Shown here one piece after another: positions 6,036 to 6,049 of a DNA stretch of 6,049 bases. A program made the position numbers and the translations under genes. Position 1 is the stretch's first letter. Each line of letters starts with the position of its first letter. The notes under the pieces were generated by a model. The model worked only from the letters and a program-made list of their open reading frames with translations, searched no databases and was not told where the DNA came from. Source of the DNA: an uncultured Bacteroidota bacterium (GTDB taxonomy: Bacteria; Bacteroidota; Bacteroidia; UKL13-3); the NCBI GenBank assembly GCA_903907885.1, contig CAIVPY010000168.1, forward strand, positions 1 through 6,049, written 5' to 3'.

Positions 6036-6049
6036 CAAGTAAATGATTA

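Noticed and set aside
5980..6042. A 20-codon ORF (ATG at 5980, rich in Trp and Cys) after the PspC gene
   Set aside because: It is very short, lies over the inverted-repeat patch, and has an unusual composition for a real small protein. It has no ribosome-binding or promoter evidence and no family I recognise.

Overview
The window looks like chromosomal DNA from a member of the Bacteroidota. The evidence is a C-terminal type IX secretion (T9SS) sorting domain, AT-rich DNA with no clear Shine-Dalgarno sites, one good match to the Bacteroidota sigma-factor promoter (TTG, 19 bp, TAnnTTTG), and a PspC protein with the architecture usual in that phylum. I cannot name a genus. There are no RNA genes, CRISPR arrays, insertion sequences or phage genes.

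Left part, + strand (3-2485): three genes lie head to tail with gaps of 47 and 30 bases. They are the 3' end of a secreted beta-propeller (BNR/sortilin-like) protein with a T9SS type A tail, a small LPP20-like lipoprotein, and an exported metallo-beta-lactamase-fold hydrolase. All three products are predicted to leave the cytoplasm. No strong promoter or terminator separates them, so co-transcription is possible but unproven.

Middle, - strand (2512-3369): a BadF/BadG-family sugar kinase, probably an N-acetylglucosamine kinase, converges on the hydrolase gene. The 26-base gap between them holds a 7-bp AT-rich hairpin. The 223-base divergent intergenic region (3370-3592) holds a small dyad near the kinase start and, on the other side, a well-formed promoter for the PadR gene.

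Right part, + strand (3593-5953): a two-gene envelope-stress-type module. A short PadR repressor is followed 39 bases later by a 663-residue membrane protein. That protein has an N-terminal helical domain (compared here with the HAAS type), two tandem PspC domains, further membrane segments and a beta-rich C-terminal domain. A perfect 16-bp palindrome overlaps the -7 element of the PadR promoter, which suggests autoregulation. The last 96 bases hold no convincing gene, only a short imperfect inverted repeat.

Most of the window is ordinary core-type Bacteroidota sequence. The points most worth checking are the PadR operator, the fused HAAS-like/PspC/PspC/C-domain protein beside PadR, and the loss of the usual bridging aspartate in the hydrolase. 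I see no clear sign of a wholly new system.
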